Part shown: positions 14,573-21,997 of the stretch, piece by piece | Position numbering within the stretch: the stretch's first letter is position 1 | Layout: the number at the start of each line of letters is the position of its first letter | Source of the DNA: Candidatus Parcubacteria bacterium | GTDB taxonomy: Bacteria > Patescibacteriota > Minisyncoccia > Phycocordibacterales > UBA12088 | Reading direction: 5' to 3' | Assembly (NCBI GenBank): GCA_003694545.1 | Contig: RFKD01000023.1 | Span: 1 to 26,013, forward strand | DNA length: 26,013 nucleotides | Translations under genes and position numbers: made by a program | The notes under the pieces: model-generated | What the model saw: only the letters and a program-made list of their open reading frames with translations | The model's database searches: none | Told to the model about the DNA's origin: nothing

Positions 14573-15916
14573 CTAGAAGGTAAGGAGGGTGCGTAGTTCC
14601 TCTATCTGACTGCGAAGCATCGGGTCGCGCCCAATTCCCTCGCGAATTTTGTCGTAGGAATGGATAACGGTGGTGTGGTCGCGCTTTCCTAACTTCTCTC
14701 CAATAGTGGGATACGACATATTCAGCAACTCCCGCAGGAGAAACATCACCACTTGCCGGGGGAGCACCGCTTCCTTCCGTCGGTTTTTATCATAAATAAG
14801 CGAGGGGTCAACGCCGTAGTATTCGGCAACTTTTTGCACCACTTCCTGCACACTCAAAGCGCGTTTTGGTTTGTGCTGGTCTTTCAGGATAGTTTCCAGC
14901 TCGCTCGGAGGAGGTTGGGCGCCTTTGATCTGCACATAGAGAATCACGGCGTTGAGTGCGCCTTCAAGGTCACGAATACTCCCCGGGACCTTCCGAGCGA
15001 TAATGGAAAGCACGCTATCCGGTATTTTAATGGGCGCCAAGGTAACCTTCTTTTTGAGGATTGCAACGCGGCTTTCGTAATCCGGCTCGAGGATTTCCAC
15101 CACCATTCCTTGCGCGAAGCGGGTGCGTAGACGCTCTTCGAGATTTTGGATGTAGTTTGGGTGACGGTCGGAAGAGAAAACAATTTGTTTATTGTGCTGG
15201 TAGAGGTGGTTAAAGAGGTGGAAAAGCTCCTCTTGCGTTTTTTCCTTTCCCTCAAAAAACTGAATGTCGTCAATAATCAGCACATCGTAGCGGCGGTAGC
15301 GCTCTTTGAAGGTTTGCACCATATTGTTTTGCACGGCGCCAACATACTCGGTGGTGTAGCGCTCGGAGGTAAGGTAGCACACCGAAAGAGCGTTGTGGTG
15401 CTGTTTAATGTAGTTCCCCACCGCTTGAATGAGGTGTGTCTTTCCGTAGCCGCTTTTGCCGTAAATATACAGGGGATTAAACGCGTGGCCAGGATGTTTG
15501 GCAACTGCGGTTGCTGCCGCGTGCGCCAGCTCGTTAAAAGGCCCCACCACGAACATATCGAAGGTGTAGCGGGGATGGAGACCGTCGGCGGAGATAAGGG
15601 GGGGCGTCAGCGGAAGCGTGCCCGGCTCGGTTGGGGTTGAGGGGATGCGCGGCCGCTGTTTCACCACGACAAACTCAACGCAACGAATATGTTCGTTGCG
15701 AGCACGCAGGGCCTTCAAAATCAATTTCTCGTGTTTGCGTTGGATCCACTCGCGTGCAATTTCCGTGGGGACGCCAATGGTGACGGTGCCGCCTTCAATG
15801 TTCACGATGGAGGTGCCCCGAAACCAGGTTTTGAATTGGGCCGGGGAAATTTCAAGTTCAATCTCAACCAGCACGCTTTGCCACAACTCGTGAGGGTTGA
15901 GTGAGGGGTGCGTCAT
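14573..15916 (-). CDS. dnaA: Chromosomal replication initiator DnaA
   Basis: DnaA binds DnaA boxes and melts oriC. The 447-aa product from the ATG at 15914-15916 begins MTHPSLNPHELWQSVLVEIE. An ATG 12 codons upstream adds residues that overlap the promoter and do not fit the family start. Domain I covers about 1-85, a short Pro/Thr linker about 88-112, then AAA+ with FDMFVVGPFNELAHAAA, Walker A GKSGYGKT (153-160) and Walker B LIIDDIQF (213-220). Arg-finger region RLRTRFAQG and the domain IV DNA-binding signature KLGKRDHTTVIHSYDKI follow. It is divergent from rpmH, the classical order. It is probably autoregulated, given the nearby boxes. Confidence 0.97.
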   Translation of the reverse strand: MTHPSLNPHELWQSVLVEIELEISPAQFKTWFRGTSIVNIEGGTVTIGVPTEIAREWIQRKHEKLILKALRARNEHIRCVEFVVVKQRPRIPSTPTEPGTLPLTPPLISADGLHPRYTFDMFVVGPFNELAHAAATAVAKHPGHAFNPLYIYGKSGYGKTHLIQAVGNYIKQHHNALSVCYLTSERYTTEYVGAVQNNMVQTFKERYRRYDVLIIDDIQFFEGKEKTQEELFHLFNHLYQHNKQIVFSSDRHPNYIQNLEERLRTRFAQGMVVEILEPDYESRVAILKKKVTLAPIKIPDSVLSIIARKVPGSIRDLEGALNAVILYVQIKGAQPPPSELETILKDQHKPKRALSVQEVVQKVAEYYGVDPSLIYDKNRRKEAVLPRQVVMFLLRELLNMSYPTIGEKLGKRDHTTVIHSYDKIREGIGRDPMLRSQIEELRTLLTF

Positions 15917-15925
15917 AGTGTTGTT

Positions 15926-15952
15926 AGTATACCACCCTTGCACGCTGCGCAA
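15926..15952 (-). promoter_or_regulatory. dnaA promoter
   Basis: On the minus strand, TTGCGC (15952-15947), 15 nt, then TATACT (15931-15926, five of six matches) preceded by TGG (extended -10). The dnaA ATG (15916) is 9 nt beyond the -10, so the leader is nil or only a few nt. Confidence 0.55.
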
Positions 15953-15953
15953 C

Positions 15954-15982
15954 TTGCGCCTTCGTTATTTGTGTGCTACAAC
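15954..15982 (+). promoter_or_regulatory. rpmH operon promoter
   Basis: TTGCGC (15954-15959), a 17-nt spacer and TACAAC (15977-15982) preceded by TGC. The rpmH ATG is 26 nt past the -10, giving a short leader. It is divergent from the dnaA promoter next to it. Confidence 0.5.
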
Positions 15983-16007
15983 AACTCACAGCGGTACACA
16001 CGCGAGT

Positions 16008-16145
16008 ATGCCAAAGCGAACCTATCAACCCAAACAGCGCAAGCGCGCCCGCACACACGGCTTCATTGCCCGCAAACGCACCACAAGCGGCAGAGCTGTT
16101 CTTGCGCGCCGTCGCCGCAAAGGTCGGGCCCGCCTTGCTGTGTAG
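16008..16145 (+). CDS. rpmH: 50S ribosomal protein L34 (bL34)
   Basis: The 45-aa, extremely basic product begins MPKRTYQPKQRKRARTHGF and ends in RRRRKGRARLAV, matching L34 throughout, including the TYQP and HGFxxR motifs. L34 is a small late-assembly protein of the large subunit. The start ATG at 16008 is fixed by the conserved N-terminus; the frame is open upstream but unrelated. It is followed 5 nt later by rnpA, the standard gene pair next to dnaA. Confidence 0.97.
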   Translation: MPKRTYQPKQRKRARTHGFIARKRTTSGRAVLARRRRKGRARLAV

Positions 16146-16150
16146 CTCCT

Positions 16151-16543
16151 ATGTTCCCTCGCCGGCGGCGCGTGCCTGGTGAGTGGTTTGCTCAACAAAA
16201 AAAGCAGCCTTGTGCTCCCTTGCGCCGGGAGCCGATCCCCCAAGGGGAGATTCTCATATATCCCCCACTTTCCGAAGCAACACCCCGGCCGCGTGTGGGA
16301 GTGGTAATCCCGAAGCGAGCGGTGCGCACCTCAGTAGAGCGTCATCGCGCCAAGCGCCGCGTTTATGCCGCGGTAGCGCATTGCGCGAGTGCGGCGCCCC
16401 CTGCTGTGTATCTTATTCGGGTGGGTAAAGAGGTTTTATCAGCCCGGTTTCACGACCTTGTTGATAATATTTGCCGCGCCCTCGTGCGCAAAGCGACAAA
16501 CAGTAACGGCGCCATATCTCCTGAAACCAAGAAGGTTACGTAG
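16151..16543 (+). CDS. rnpA: Ribonuclease P protein component
   Basis: RnpA is the protein cofactor that helps RNase P RNA bind and cleave precursor tRNAs. The 130-aa product from ATG 16151 (MFPRRRRVPG) contains the family core RVGVVIPKRAVRTSVERHRAKRRVYAAV, with the basic 'RNR'-type helix present in altered form (ERHRAKRR). The later segment VYLIRVGKEVL and the helix around RFHDLVDNICRAL complete the fold. The N-terminal part lacks a clear 'F..v...G' start and is more diverged than usual. The start is chosen as the first ATG 5 nt after the rpmH stop. The longer open frame upstream is antisense-like sequence over rpmH. Confidence 0.88.
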   Translation: MFPRRRRVPGEWFAQQKKQPCAPLRREPIPQGEILIYPPLSEATPRPRVGVVIPKRAVRTSVERHRAKRRVYAAVAHCASAAPPAVYLIRVGKEVLSARFHDLVDNICRALVRKATNSNGAISPETKKVT

Positions 16544-16590
16544 TTGTGTAAAGTTGTTCCTCCCTTCTCTTTTGAGCGTTGTTGTTTGAT

Positions 16591-16619
16591 TTGAAAAACG
16601 CGCCGCCTTAGGGTATCCT
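16591..16619 (+). promoter_or_regulatory. yidC promoter
   Basis: TTGAAA (16591-16596), a 17-nt spacer and TATCCT (16614-16619) form the best-matched promoter of the cluster. The yidC ATG (16627) is 7 nt downstream of the -10, so the message should be leaderless. Confidence 0.6.
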
Positions 16620-16626
16620 GCCTGAG

Positions 16627-17403
16627 ATGGTTGAGTTGTTTCGAACCACTATTTACATTCCCTTGTATAACGCCCTCGTGGGGCTGGTTGCGCTCCTGCC
16701 GCACCACAGCGTTGGTTTTGCTGTCATTCTCCTTACGATTCTGGTAAAAACCGCCTTATTGCCGTTTTCTCTGAAAGCGGCGCGAATGCAAGAGATAATG
16801 AAGCAGCTTCAACCGGAGTTAGAAGCCATTAAGAAAAAACACAAAGGCGACCAGGAAAAACTCGCCCGCGCGACCTTGGAAGCATACCGCAAACACAACC
16901 TCAACCCCTTTTCAATGATTGTGCCGATTTTGGTGCAGATTCCCGTGATTATTGGGCTTTTTTGGGTTTTTTCCCGTGGCGGCATTACGCAGGTTGACGC
17001 CTCCCTCCTTTACAGCTTCATCAGCGCGCCCACTTCCATTTCCACCAACTTTTTCGGCATCGATCTTGCGTCGCGCAGCGCGCTGATGGCTGTGCTTGCT
17101 GGGGCGGTTCAGTTTGCCCAATTTTCCTTCTCAATGCCGAAACCCCAGCCGCGCGGCGAAAAACCATCGTTTGCTGAAGAGTTTCAGCGCACTTTCCAAA
17201 TACAAGCCCGCTACCTCTTTCCGATTCTCATTGGATTTGTTGCTTGGACACTACCGAGCGCTGTCGCGCTGTATTTCATCGTGAGCAGTGTGTATCAACT
17301 CGGGCAAGATTGGTTTATTCGTCGTATGATGGCGCGGGAGCAAGCCGCGCGGGACAACAAACAAGCAGAAGCGGCCGCTCCAGCCTCATCGCGCGCTTCG
17401 TAA
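16627..17403 (+). CDS. yidC: Membrane protein insertase YidC/Oxa1
   Basis: YidC inserts and folds inner-membrane proteins, alone or with SecYEG. The 258-aa product is the short form without the large periplasmic domain of E. coli YidC, as in Gram-positives and CPR. Family marks are the first membrane segment (about 17-45) and the following cytoplasmic charged loop KAARMQEIMKQLQPELEAIKKKHKGD (about 50-75). The conserved helix LNPFSMIVPILVQIPVIIGLFWVF and the C-terminal pair of spans ending in SAVALYFIVSSVYQLGQDWF also match. There is a basic C-terminal tail. It follows rnpA after 83 nt containing its own promoter and precedes jag by 12 nt. Confidence 0.96.
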   Translation: MVELFRTTIYIPLYNALVGLVALLPHHSVGFAVILLTILVKTALLPFSLKAARMQEIMKQLQPELEAIKKKHKGDQEKLARATLEAYRKHNLNPFSMIVPILVQIPVIIGLFWVFSRGGITQVDASLLYSFISAPTSISTNFFGIDLASRSALMAVLAGAVQFAQFSFSMPKPQPRGEKPSFAEEFQRTFQIQARYLFPILIGFVAWTLPSAVALYFIVSSVYQLGQDWFIRRMMAREQAARDNKQAEAAAPASSRAS

Positions 17404-17415
17404 CTCAACTTGCGT

Positions 17416-17958
17416 ATGGCACACCACCTTCAACCAACTCCCCCCACTTCCCTTCCCTCCTTGCGCGAGGAGGCTTTGCGCATTGTGCGCTCTATGCTGG
17501 AAGCGGCTGGGTTTGCCCCCGAAGAGATAGTGTTTGAGGAAGAAAACCTACCGCACCCGGTTGTTGCCGTGCACATGAGCCAGGCAAAGATGCTCATTGG
17601 GCCGCGTGGGGAGCATCTCAAAGCGTTCAACGCGCTCGTTCGCGCCGTTTTGGAACGGCGCTTCGGGCGCGAAGGCCGCCGCGTGTTTGTTGATGTCAAT
17701 CGTTACCACCACCAGCACCTTGAATCGCTCAAAGCAAAGGTGCGCATTGTTGCCGAGCGCGTGCGGTCGTTTTCCGTGGAGGCCGAATTGGCGCCAATGG
17801 GAAGTTATGAGCGGATGATTATCCACGCGATGTTTGCGCAAGACCCTGATATCACCACTGAGTCGCGCGGAGAAGGCCGCGCCCGCCATGTTGTGTTAAT
17901 TCCCCGCAACAAACAGCGCTTCGCGCCTTGGGAATCAACTCTCCGCAACCAAGCGTGA
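17416..17958 (+). CDS. jag: KH and R3H domain RNA-binding protein (KhpB/Jag)
   Basis: KhpB/Jag (EloR) is a cytoplasmic RNA-binding protein linked to cell elongation and nearly always found after yidC. The 180-aa product from ATG 17416 has a KH domain with its GxxG loop in MLIGPRGEHLKAFNALV (about 60-76). The C-terminal R3H domain has LAPMGSYERMIIHAMFAQDP followed by TTESRGEGRARHVVLIP. The N-terminal Jag_N domain of many Firmicutes homologues is absent. A TTG two codons upstream is possible but less likely. Last gene of the rpmH-rnpA-yidC-jag cluster. Confidence 0.92.
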   Translation: MAHHLQPTPPTSLPSLREEALRIVRSMLEAAGFAPEEIVFEEENLPHPVVAVHMSQAKMLIGPRGEHLKAFNALVRAVLERRFGREGRRVFVDVNRYHHQHLESLKAKVRIVAERVRSFSVEAELAPMGSYERMIIHAMFAQDPDITTESRGEGRARHVVLIPRNKQRFAPWESTLRNQA

Positions 17959-18024
17959 CGACTAAGCTACTTTCCCTCAAAAGCGGGCGTTGCGCGCCGC
18001 GTATTGGCCGTGCTTAGCGCCACT

Positions 18025-18041
18025 CTTCCCCGCGAGGGGAG
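18025..18041. terminator. Hairpin between convergent genes (possible two-way terminator)
   Basis: CTTCCC and GGGGAG pair around the loop CGCGA (one T-G pair) in the 89-bp gap where jag (plus) and the propeller gene (minus) converge. On plus it is followed by a weak TTATTCTTG tract, and on minus no T-run follows. It is a weak candidate. Confidence 0.35.
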
Positions 18042-18047
18042 CGCCGC

Positions 18048-19382
18048 TTATTCTTGGGCCTCTTGAGGTTGTTGTGCGGACGGGATGTTTTGCGCGGCTT
18101 CGCCTGATGGCTCGTTCACATCTCCTTTCAACAGCACATCCAACCGCACCACCCACGGCGTGAGCGTGCGTTTGTCCAAAAGCAAGAGTGCGTCTCCCTG
18201 CGCACTTGTCGCAACACTCACCACATCAAGGGGGGCCTGATACTCTTCGCGCGGATCGAGAAGCAGACGCCATTCGCCCCGCACCCCGTCGATCATTACG
18301 AGTTGGTCATCAAAATATCCTCCGCCTTGGTACCAAAAAATGATGTTGTCGGGCTCAACGCCACTGCGCGGCACGGCGCAAAACAGCGTGTTGCCCTCCT
18401 CCCCACCCCATACACACTTTTGCGCGATCGTGGAAAGGCCGGTGTCGATTGTCTCGTGTGAGGAAAGGTCGTGTACGAAAAGGCGCATTACTCGCCCGCG
18501 CCGCGCGCTAAAAACAAGCTTACTGCCGGCGGGGTTAATCAAGGCATCAAGCGTGTTGTCGGAGACGGCAAGGCGCTGGGCGCCCGTTTGCGGATCAATG
18601 AGAATCGCGACCCCCTCTTCGTCGGGCTGCGTGTTGGCGACAACCAGGATCTCGCGCGGGCCCGTCCAAACAATGTGCCAGCCCCGAACTTCTGAGCGCC
18701 ACACTTCGCGCCCAGCTTCGCCGCGCGCGCGCACCACGAGGCGAACCCCTCCCGCTTCAAGGCGCTCCAAATACGCGAAGCGCCCCGACCCCGAAGGATC
18801 GTAGGCGAAAGAAACAACACCACGCGGCAGCGGCGCGGAAGCAAACTCCACGAGGCTTCCCGTGTCGGGGTCTTGCTCGGGGAGCTCGCGCAAAGGACCT
18901 TCAAAGGTGGCAAGAGTTCCCGCGCCGTCGGGCAAAAACTGCAAGGCAAGCGCGTCTCCCCGCGAGCTAAACCAGCCGCGCTGTGAGGCGGGGGTCGCGG
19001 TGTTATAGATGCGAGCAACGAGGCGCGCGCTGTCGGTTTCGTAGATGTCGCCGCTTTCGCGCTCCACAAAGCGTGCGCGCCAGCCGCGCGCGGAACCTTC
19101 CCAAAACCCCAGCGCCGAGACGGGCTTGTCCCACAACTGTAAGAGGGCGATTTGCCGCTCGGGAGCCGCGCTTGAGGTGATGAAGCCGCCTTCCCCTTCC
19201 CGCTCTTGCTGCCGCTCAAACGCGGCAATGGATCGTTCGCCAACCTCCGGAAACACGCTTTGCGCTTGCGGTGCTTCTTGTGAAGCGGACCCAAAGAAAA
19301 AGAGCCAACCCAACAAAGCGGCAACCACCCCCGCAACCACCGCCCCTCCTGTTGCGATGAGCCTGCGTTTTTCTTTATCCAT
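18048..19382 (-). CDS. Membrane-anchored propeller-like protein of unknown function
   Basis: The 444-aa product from the ATG at 19380-19382 is preceded by AGGTGGTG, a weak Shine-Dalgarno (GTG codons just upstream are open). A basic N-terminus (MDKEKRRLIATGG) leads to one membrane segment (about 11-32), then a long extracytoplasmic part. That part has repeating beta-strand units with Trp/Phe and Asp-Gly turns, e.g. GVVSFAYDPSGSGRFAYLERLE, GWHIVWTGPREILVVAN, DALINPAGSKLVFSARRG and DALLLLDKRTLTPWVVRLD. The pattern suggests a WD40/TolB-type beta-propeller. The tail is Pro/Gln/Glu-rich. Similar anchored propellers are often annotated as hypothetical in Parcubacteria. No partner is evident, and the neighbours on both sides are separated by gaps. 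Confidence 0.7.
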   Translation of the reverse strand: MDKEKRRLIATGGAVVAGVVAALLGWLFFFGSASQEAPQAQSVFPEVGERSIAAFERQQEREGEGGFITSSAAPERQIALLQLWDKPVSALGFWEGSARGWRARFVERESGDIYETDSARLVARIYNTATPASQRGWFSSRGDALALQFLPDGAGTLATFEGPLRELPEQDPDTGSLVEFASAPLPRGVVSFAYDPSGSGRFAYLERLEAGGVRLVVRARGEAGREVWRSEVRGWHIVWTGPREILVVANTQPDEEGVAILIDPQTGAQRLAVSDNTLDALINPAGSKLVFSARRGRVMRLFVHDLSSHETIDTGLSTIAQKCVWGGEEGNTLFCAVPRSGVEPDNIIFWYQGGGYFDDQLVMIDGVRGEWRLLLDPREEYQAPLDVVSVATSAQGDALLLLDKRTLTPWVVRLDVLLKGDVNEPSGEAAQNIPSAQQPQEAQE

Positions 19383-19623
19383 CACCACCTATTTTCGCAC
19401 ATTTGCGGGGAATGTCTAGAAACAAGCCTTCCGCGCCGGCGCCCGCGCGGGGCCAAAAGCGCTTCCGTCGTCCAACAACAACTTGCGCGCGCAAGCAAAA
19501 ATAAAAAGCCCCAACACACAAACATTCTCCCGCAATTTTTTAGTTATGTACGGGTCCTGTTGGCGAGTGAACGAGGAGTAGGAGTGTGTATAAGAAGTTC
19601 AAGAACATCCTTGGCGATGATGC

Positions 19624-19657
19624 AAAAAAAGCCGGTAAGGAATCGGACCTTACCGGC
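19624..19657 (-). terminator. Rho-independent terminator of the small secreted protein gene
   Basis: On the minus strand, GCCGGTAAGG pairs perfectly with CCTTACCGGC around the loop TCCGATT and is followed by seven T (19630-19624). It lies 13 nt after the stop codon at 19670. It is the clearest intrinsic terminator in the window. Confidence 0.85.
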
Positions 19658-19661
19658 CGCC

Positions 19662-19688
19662 CCGTCCGCCTACGAAGCAGGCGGACGG
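19662..19688. repeat. 10-bp perfect hairpin over the stop codon
   Basis: CCGTCCGCCT (19662-19671) and AGGCGGACGG (19679-19688) pair perfectly around ACGAAGC. The hairpin covers the last codons and stop (19670) of the secreted-protein gene and lies directly upstream of its terminator. No T-run follows on either strand. Confidence 0.6.
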
Positions 19689-20173
19689 GGGGGGATAATT
19701 TCGTTGAGCTGGATTGATGGATCCAACTCGACAAGTTCGTATCGTTTGGCGGTTTTTTTTGTTATTTCAATCGTTACATAGACACATAGTCCACCGCGAG
19801 GTCCCCTTAGTGGGCCCTCGTGGGTCCACCAAACCGCAAGCTTTACACTCTTGACAACGGAAGAGAAGTTGCGGATGCGAACCCACCCCAGCACTTCTTC
19901 TCCGTCTTTTGTGAACGCCTTTTGGGCTCCCCTGAGGACGGAGACGGGGACCTCGACGCCTTCAAAGTACCCAGAATCCTGCCACTGGTGCGGCAGACCC
20001 GCTATTCGAGCCAGGACGGTTGTATTTTCATCCATGAAGAACAAAAGAGGTTCCGCCTTTGGAAGAATAAGGGGCGGCGGCGGTGATGCCCACCTCTCTC
20101 TCACCTCTGTCGCGGAAACGTTGGGGGCGAGGAAGAAGAGGAGGATCAAAAAGAGGACTTGCAGGATTTGCAT
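19670..20173 (-). CDS. Small secreted or lipid-side protein of unknown function
   Basis: The 167-aa product opens with a signal peptide (MQILQVLFLILLFFLAPNVSA, about 1-21, likely cleaved before TEVRERW). The mature part has a Pro-rich start, then strands such as EPLLFFMDENTTVLARIAGLP, VEVPVSVLRGAQKAFT, EVLGWVRIRNFSSVVKSVKLAVWWT and LCVYVTIEITKKTAKRYEL, suggesting a compact beta sandwich. I recognise no family. Its expression signals stand out: a perfect Shine-Dalgarno AAGGAGG (20185-20179) 5 nt before the ATG, a TTGACA promoter and a strong terminator. It appears to be a single-gene transcript. The AT-rich upstream flank differs from neighbouring sequence. Function cannot be inferred beyond an exported location. 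Confidence 0.75.
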   Translation of the reverse strand: MQILQVLFLILLFFLAPNVSATEVRERWASPPPPLILPKAEPLLFFMDENTTVLARIAGLPHQWQDSGYFEGVEVPVSVLRGAQKAFTKDGEEVLGWVRIRNFSSVVKSVKLAVWWTHEGPLRGPRGGLCVYVTIEITKKTAKRYELVELDPSIQLNEIIPPRPPAS

Positions 20174-20391
20174 GTCGACCTCCTTGCTTGTTCTTCTTTA
20201 AAATAACAAATCTGAGAATTTTGTCAATGCGATTCACTGTAGCAGTTGTACAAGTTTTGCTTAGCTTACTTAAGAGAGGGTTGGTGTTGAAAGCGAGGGT
20301 GAGTGTTTTGTAGGAATGATCTTCCTTGAAACAAATGTTTTGGCATATGCCGAAGCATTAAGTTTTGTGAATTGTGAATAAGATGCTCTCA
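20174..20391. other. AT-rich gap after the T4SS-like operon
   Basis: This stretch has no gene I can support. It contains the secreted-protein promoter and, at 20342-20351, a perfect 10-bp palindrome GGCATATGCC that could be a protein-binding site. I see no clear terminator for the operon ending at 20392. Confidence 0.5.
20200..20227 (-). promoter_or_regulatory. Consensus-like promoter of the secreted-protein gene
   Basis: On the minus strand, TTGACA (20227-20222, perfect -35), a 16-nt spacer and TATTTT (20205-20200) precede the ATG at 20173 by about 27 nt, leaving room for the Shine-Dalgarno. Confidence 0.7.
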
Positions 20392-20922
20392 TTAAGGACT
20401 TCTAACTGGAGACCCTTCCAACCCCAAATTGGGCGGAATCTTTATCTCCGGAATTTTCACCTGGCTCGTGCTTGTAGCGACTTGCCATATGTTGAGGTTG
20501 AGAATGTCGGGGTTGATGGTGTTGAGGATGATGTAGGTGCCCAAAATGAGAATGAGACCAAAGATAATCTCGCCTATGCGCCGCTTGGCGTCCACTTTCT
20601 CCGGCACTACTTCCGAAAGTATCCAAGTAAGGCCGTAAAAGGTTATCATCACGACCGCGAACGCGACCAGCGCCCACAGCGCCAAATAGAAAAGTTGGTT
20701 GAGGATGTTGACTATTTGGCTCGGTTGTGTCGCGTACTCCGTGACATCTGGAATATACACTAAGGGGACATATTCCACCTCTTTTTTTGCTGCTGGCCCA
20801 TCTAGCGCGAGGGCGCTTGCGGGCGCGAGGGCAAGCGCAAGGGTAGCCACAAATGCCCCTGCGGCAAGCGTCGCGATAAATACAAACAACAAAGAGCGCG
20901 AAGCGGGCAAGCTTTTCATCAT
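20392..20922 (-). CDS. VirB2/TrbC-like pilin-type membrane protein
   Basis: The 176-aa product has an N-terminal signal or membrane segment (about 8-38, Ala/Leu-rich), a short polar loop and two further spans. One is in IVNILNQLFYLALWALVAFAVVMITFYGLTWIL (about 69-101) and one in IGEIIFGLILILGTYIIL (about 116-133), separated by the charged EKVDAKRR turn. The second span ends in NTINPDILNLNI, a motif I associate with the VirB2/TrbC-like pilins widespread in Patescibacteria. A hydrophobic signal followed by two spans is the VirB2 plan. It is the last gene of the six-gene operon, starting 3 nt after the preceding stop. A second ATG follows immediately (20919). The pilin role is inference from topology and context. 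Confidence 0.65.
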   Translation of the reverse strand: MMKSLPASRSLLFVFIATLAAGAFVATLALALAPASALALDGPAAKKEVEYVPLVYIPDVTEYATQPSQIVNILNQLFYLALWALVAFAVVMITFYGLTWILSEVVPEKVDAKRRIGEIIFGLILILGTYIILNTINPDILNLNIWQVATSTSQVKIPEIKIPPNLGLEGSPVRSP

Positions 20923-20925
20923 ACG

Positions 20926-21990
20926 CTATGGTTCACGAAACACGATGGTGTAGGTGCTTTCTGCGTCCTGTCGCAGGAAGGTTTTGTGTTCAACATACAG
21001 CGAAAGGTTGGCGCGCGCGGGGCGCGTTTCGGAGGCGCGCAGGCGGATGACGGGGCTCGTGGTACGCGCGGGAGCGTCGTTGTACTCCCAGAAATAGGAA
21101 AGGAGTTCGTCATCGCGCCGTTCGGCGGCAAAATACATCGGCTCGGCAACCACCTCCGCACTTTCACGCGTCGTCACGAGCGAGTCAGCAAAGCGGTCGT
21201 AGCGCATCCCCAACAAAGGATGTCGCTCGTAAAAGATAATGCGCGGACGGCTATAGCGCACGGGAACAAGCGCCCGCGCTTGCGTGCCTCCCGGGGCGGT
21301 CGCGGTTACCTCCAGCACGAAATCGTAGCCAAACGAATCCGCGGAGAGCGCGACGGAATCGCGCCCCAAGCCGCGAATGGTCGGCAGGCTGGTTCTGCGC
21401 GCGCTCCACACAAACACTATGTCCGACGGAGGCACCACCCTCCCGTTTTCAACGATCGTAGCAACAGCGTGCGCCGCGAGTGTGCTTTGCGGCACGAGGC
21501 GCGCGCGGCCCGCATAGGTGGGGAAGGTATAGGTCCGCCCTTCCCACACCACCGCAAGCGACGCGAGCGATACAGCGGCGCTGCCTTCATACGCGGCTCC
21601 GGAAGGAAGCTCGACGCGAACGCCCACTTCTGCGCGACCATGGCGGTTAGGCATCGTGAGGTCGGCCGAAGTTAGAGCAACGCCCCGCACTTGCTCTTCC
21701 CCATCCACAAACCACGCAATGGTTGCCCGATCCAGCGAAGAGCCCGTGTTGTTGATGACGCTCACGCGCACCGTGCCGCCGGGGGGAGCACTCTCGGGCA
21801 GGAGACGCACCCCAACGCCACGGTTTGGGTTGGTGAGCGCGTCAAACGCTTCTAGGGTGCTTTGCGCGTGCGCCGGGATCAGAGCCGCGGAGGAAAACGC
21901 ACCTGCGGCCGTGAGCGTGGCGGCAAACCCTGCGGCGCCAAGCGCCCGGGCGGCTATGGGGAGTGAGAAGAGCCGAAAGACGCGGCGCAT
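20926..21990 (-). CDS. Exported Ig-like repeat protein in the T4SS-like operon
   Basis: The 354-aa product from ATG 21988-21990 starts MRRVFRLFSLPIAARALGAA, a basic signal peptide running to about residue 43 (PAHAQS). The open frame extends upstream over the previous gene and is not used. The mature part has at least two beta-sandwich-like units. One is around PPGGTVRVSVINNTGSSLDR with IAWFVDGEEQVRG. The other is around IVFVWSARRTSLPTIRGLG with FVLEVTATAPGGTQARALVPV. FWEYNDAP with VIRLRASETRPARANLSLYVE may be a third. These resemble Ig-like/CARDB-type domains. I know no named family. Its place between the multi-span protein and the pilin-like gene, 7 nt after the former, suggests a surface part of the machine. 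Confidence 0.7.
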   Translation of the reverse strand: MRRVFRLFSLPIAARALGAAGFAATLTAAGAFSSAALIPAHAQSTLEAFDALTNPNRGVGVRLLPESAPPGGTVRVSVINNTGSSLDRATIAWFVDGEEQVRGVALTSADLTMPNRHGRAEVGVRVELPSGAAYEGSAAVSLASLAVVWEGRTYTFPTYAGRARLVPQSTLAAHAVATIVENGRVVPPSDIVFVWSARRTSLPTIRGLGRDSVALSADSFGYDFVLEVTATAPGGTQARALVPVRYSRPRIIFYERHPLLGMRYDRFADSLVTTRESAEVVAEPMYFAAERRDDELLSYFWEYNDAPARTTSPVIRLRASETRPARANLSLYVEHKTFLRQDAESTYTIVFREP

Positions 21991-21997
21991 ACCGCCA

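Noticed and set aside
14408..14596. 62-aa plus-strand frame in the dnaA-dnaN gap
   Set aside because: It crosses the DnaA boxes and the dnaA stop, its composition is Pro/Tyr/Thr-rich, and there are no start signals. It is best read as oriC sequence.
19383..19623. Possible gene or riboswitch in the 241-bp gap before the propeller gene
   Set aside because: Only a CTTGCGCGCGCAAG palindrome, GC-rich runs and a short T-rich stretch are seen, with no coding frame or recognisable regulatory RNA.
20986..21675. 229-aa plus-strand Arg-rich frame
   Set aside because: It is antisense to the exported Ig-like protein, with no start signal and an Arg-rich shadow composition.
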